A stretch of DNA of 46,744 nucleotides from Minwuia sp. (lineage in GTDB: Bacteria > Pseudomonadota > Alphaproteobacteria > Minwuiales > Minwuiaceae): positions 1 through 46,744 of the forward strand of contig JARGPL010000034.1 in NCBI GenBank assembly GCA_029210175.1. Direction: 5' to 3'. Positions 44,576-46,744 of this stretch are shown piece after piece. How positions within the stretch are numbered: the stretch's first letter is position 1; each line of letters starts with the position of its first letter. Made by a program: the position numbers and the translations under genes. A model generated the notes under the pieces. That model was not told the origin of the DNA. It made no database searches and worked only from the letters and a program-made list of their open reading frames with translations.

Positions 44576-45220
44576 ATGAAACTGATTGGCGGCTGCAACT
44601 CGCCCTATGTGCGCCGGGTTGCGGTGACCCTGGCGCACCATGACCTGCCCTTCGCCCGGGAGGATCTGGTGCCCTTCGGTGACGACAAGGCGGAGGTGCG
44701 CAAATACAATCCGCTCGGCCGGGTGCCGGCACTTGTGCTCGACGATGGCGAGGTGCTGGTGGAAAGCGGGTCGATCATCGACCATCTGGACAGCCTCGTC
44801 GGCCCGGAGCGGGCCCTGACGCCAGCGACGGGGTCAGAGCGGCGGCGGGTACTGAACCTTGTGTCCATCGCCTCCGGTGCCACCGACAAACTGGTATCAG
44901 CGCTGTATGAACATCACCTCCGCCCTGCGGACATGGTCTATCGCCCCTGGGCGAAGATGTGCGACCGGCAGTTCCAGGACGGCTTCCAGTGGCTCGAAAG
45001 CCAGTTGACCGGCGACTGGTTCGTCGGCGACCGCATGAGTCAGGCGGACCTGTCCGTTGCAGTTTTCTGGCAGTTCGCGCTTGGCAAGCGCCCCAATTTC
45101 ATCGCCCGGATGAACTGCTCCAGGCTGAGCGCCCTGTCGGACCGTCTCGCCGCCACGGCAGCGTTCCTGGCCGCAGAGGCCGGACCAGGTCTGGCAAGGG
45201 GACTGGCACTCGACGCATAG
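44576..45220 (+). CDS. Glutathione S-transferase family protein
   Basis: The 214-residue protein has a thioredoxin-fold N-terminal half (LIGGCNSPYVRRVAVTLAHHDLPF, NPLGRVPALVLDDGEVLVESGSIIDHLDSL with the glutathione-binding cis-proline and ESGSI) and an all-helical C-terminal half with GDWFVGDRMSQADLSVAV. It likely conjugates or reduces an unknown electrophile. GAGAGGA lies shortly before the ATG. It follows the solo repeat and is followed 88 bases later by the sulfotransferase gene. Confidence 0.93.
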   Translation: MKLIGGCNSPYVRRVAVTLAHHDLPFAREDLVPFGDDKAEVRKYNPLGRVPALVLDDGEVLVESGSIIDHLDSLVGPERALTPATGSERRRVLNLVSIASGATDKLVSALYEHHLRPADMVYRPWAKMCDRQFQDGFQWLESQLTGDWFVGDRMSQADLSVAVFWQFALGKRPNFIARMNCSRLSALSDRLAATAAFLAAEAGPGLARGLALDA

Positions 45221-45308
45221 ATCGCTGTCTTGTACACGTGGTTAACAGGATTTTCAGGAATGCCCGCAATGCTTGTGTGAGTGACCGACACTCAGAAAGG
45301 CAATGCAC

Positions 45309-46325
45309 ATGGCCCCCGACCGGATCGACTTCTTCATCGCTGGCTCAGAGCGCAGCGGCACCACCGTGACCTGCGCGATGCTCGACCAGTACCAGGACGT
45401 CTGTGCCATGCAGGGCACCACCATCCTGACCCGGCTGGCGAATTTCCAGGAACTGATGCACCATGTGGTGGCCAGCGGCGGCGACGTCGATGGCCTGAAA
45501 CCGGAAAACTGTGAATCGCTGGCGGACTTCGTGACCCGGGCGAAGGTCACTCCGTTCCTGCACAAGTCGATCTTCCACGCCTGCTACTACGAGAACATGG
45601 TCAATTCGGCCCGCACCGACGTGACCAAGGACCTGTTCGCGCACAAGAAATACCTGGAGAACTTCCAGTTCGACCGCTACATGGCCCGCTATGATCCGGA
45701 AAACCCGACCTGGGCCAACACGATCACCGCGCTCTACGCGGAATTCGTGCATTCGGTGGATGCCAAGGGCCATATCTTCGGCGAGCAGACCCCCGACAAT
45801 GCCATGCGGATCGATGCGATCCTGAAGATGTATCCGGCGGCCAAGATCATCTTTCTGGTACGCCACCCGATCACCGGCATCGCATCCCTGCTGGAACGCT
45901 ACGGCGACATTCCCCGCGCCATCAACCAGTACCGCAAACCCTTCACCCTCTACCCCTTCGGCGATCCCGACGTGGTCAACCGGACCCTTTTCGTGAAGTT
46001 CGAGGATCTGGTGTCCAACCGTGCCGGCGTGCTGGCATCCATGGCCGAGTTCCTGGGTCTCGATCCGGAAGCGGCAGCCACCCCCGACACCAGCCACGAG
46101 TCGGCCGTGTTCCAGAAATACATCGGCAAGAGCCTGACCGCAGAGCGCTATTTCCGCTCCGTCCTGAAGCACAGCCCGGAAGAACGCGCGGCGCTGTACC
46201 ACAAGAATCTCGACATCGCCGACATCTTCTACAGCACGGAAGAAACCATGGGGATCATCGGCCACGGCGAAGATCACAAGGCGGCTAAGGATGCGGCAGA
46301 GGCCGCAGAAGCCGCGGCGGCTTGA
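45309..46325 (+). CDS. Sulfotransferase family protein
   Basis: The 338-residue protein has the 5'-phosphosulfate-binding loop FIAGSERSGTT (about 9-19) and the 3'-phosphate-binding segment IIFLVRHPITGIASLLERYG; between them lies GEQTPDNAMRIDAI. It would transfer sulfate from PAPS to an unknown acceptor, possibly a glycan, lipid or small molecule. AAAGG lies eight bases before ATG 45309; an ATG at 45303 is only two bases from it and less likely. The C-terminus ends in an Ala/Glu-rich tail (DAAEAAEAAAA). Its PAPS demand links it to cysDN at the other end of the window. Confidence 0.9.
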   Translation: MAPDRIDFFIAGSERSGTTVTCAMLDQYQDVCAMQGTTILTRLANFQELMHHVVASGGDVDGLKPENCESLADFVTRAKVTPFLHKSIFHACYYENMVNSARTDVTKDLFAHKKYLENFQFDRYMARYDPENPTWANTITALYAEFVHSVDAKGHIFGEQTPDNAMRIDAILKMYPAAKIIFLVRHPITGIASLLERYGDIPRAINQYRKPFTLYPFGDPDVVNRTLFVKFEDLVSNRAGVLASMAEFLGLDPEAAATPDTSHESAVFQKYIGKSLTAERYFRSVLKHSPEERAALYHKNLDIADIFYSTEETMGIIGHGEDHKAAKDAAEAAEAAAA

Positions 46326-46375
46326 CGGGATTGCGCTCGCACGCCTGAGCAGTATCCAGGCGGCGGGGCATTCCA

Positions 46376-46744
46376 CACTCCGGACGGCGTGCCGGGCTTG
46401 ACCCGGGCATCCAGGGTACCGCTCAAACGCTGAAAGTCTGGGCACGCGGATCAGGTCCGCCTGGCACCGTGGGTCGGGGGAAGCGAAGCGGGTCAGCACC
46501 TCCACCCGTCATCCCGGGCAAGCGCAGCGCCGACCTGGGACCCACGCTTCGCGGCGCTGGTCACCTCAAAGAAGCGTGGACCCCGGATCTCACGCCCGGG
46601 GTGACAGTGAAGTGCTTGATCCAATTGATGAACCACTTCTCAGACGGCGTGCCCGGGCCTGACCCGGGTACCCAGGGTGCCGCGCAAGCCCCGAAAGGCT
46701 GGGCACGCGGATCAGGTCCGCCTGGCACCGTGGGTCGGGGGAAG
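46376..46744. repeat. Composite palindromic repeat array, block 4, cut by the right edge
   Basis: The block begins with module C (GTGCCGGGCTTGACCCGGGC at 46388), then module A (46508-46606), module B (46607-46641) and a second module C that runs off the window. The order C-A-B-C is the same as in blocks 1 and 2 in a different phase, so the array continues beyond the window. Confidence 0.92.

Noticed and set aside
1-46744. tRNA, rRNA genes and insertion sequences
   Set aside because: None could be recognised by eye on either strand; no cloverleaf, rRNA or transposase sequence was seen.

Overview
The window reads as the replication-origin region of a GC-rich alphaproteobacterium chromosome. 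Several independent signs agree: the run parB-parA-rsmG-mnmG-mnmE with three exact 16-bp parS sites, the pair hemE-hemJ, the block ppsR-maf-aroE-coaE-dnaQ, the convergent leuS-lptE-holA group behind a DUF3576 lipoprotein, and a GcrA-type cell-cycle regulator. GcrA is confined to alphaproteobacteria. The genus cannot be fixed from the sequence; the gene set would suit a Rhodospirillales-like lineage.

Layout. 1-1563: sulfate-activation genes cysD and cysN (cysN cut by the left edge), minus strand. 1712-3272: a porin-like outer-membrane protein and, divergent, a DUF3576 lipoprotein. 3407-7636: leuS, lptE, holA on plus. 7712-13843: parB, parA, rsmG, mnmG, mnmE and a DUF6489 gene on minus, with parS sites at 10095 and 12159. 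13980-16730: a thioredoxin-domain/DUF255 protein and an O6-alkylguanine-DNA alkyltransferase. 16740-20300: a visibly lower-GC island with a compact three-gene ABC-three-component (ABC-3C) conflict operon (nuclease-like effector, MC6 middle component, DUF2326 ABC ATPase). 20375-22910: a third parS, a dienelactone hydrolase, a quinone oxidoreductase and a 5'-truncated ornithine cyclodeaminase. 22915-23640: an array of palindromic repeats. 23690-28149: acyl-CoA ligase, hemJ, hemE and a TauD-type dioxygenase, all minus. 28150-28582: a gene-free stretch with an AT-rich patch, DnaA-box-like 9-mers and four GANTC sites, proposed here as oriC. 28583-33874: ppsR, maf, aroE, coaE, dnaQ, then rho, all plus. 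33940-36268: GNAT, gcrA and a PLP gamma-family lyase on minus, with a perfect DnaA box upstream of gcrA. 36553-41162: a general L-amino-acid ABC transporter (aapJQMP) with a strong terminator after aapJ. 41190-46744: three more repeat blocks interleaved with hspQ, a NUDIX hydrolase, a P450, a GST and a sulfotransferase.

How it fits together. Genes on each side of the proposed origin point away from it (hemE side minus, ppsR side plus), as expected for two replichores, and the parS sites with parAB lie within 20 kb. The canonical alphaproteobacterial order around the origin is kept except that rho sits on the ppsR side, and about 10 kb of accessory genes (DUF255, alkyltransferase, ABC-3C island, hydrolase, reductase, ocd remnant, repeats, ligase) separates mnmE from hemJ. 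The most interesting items are the ABC-3C operon set between parS sites, the origin itself, the DnaA box/GANTC group upstream of gcrA, and a composite repeat family (modules A, B or B-prime, and C) that recurs in four blocks.
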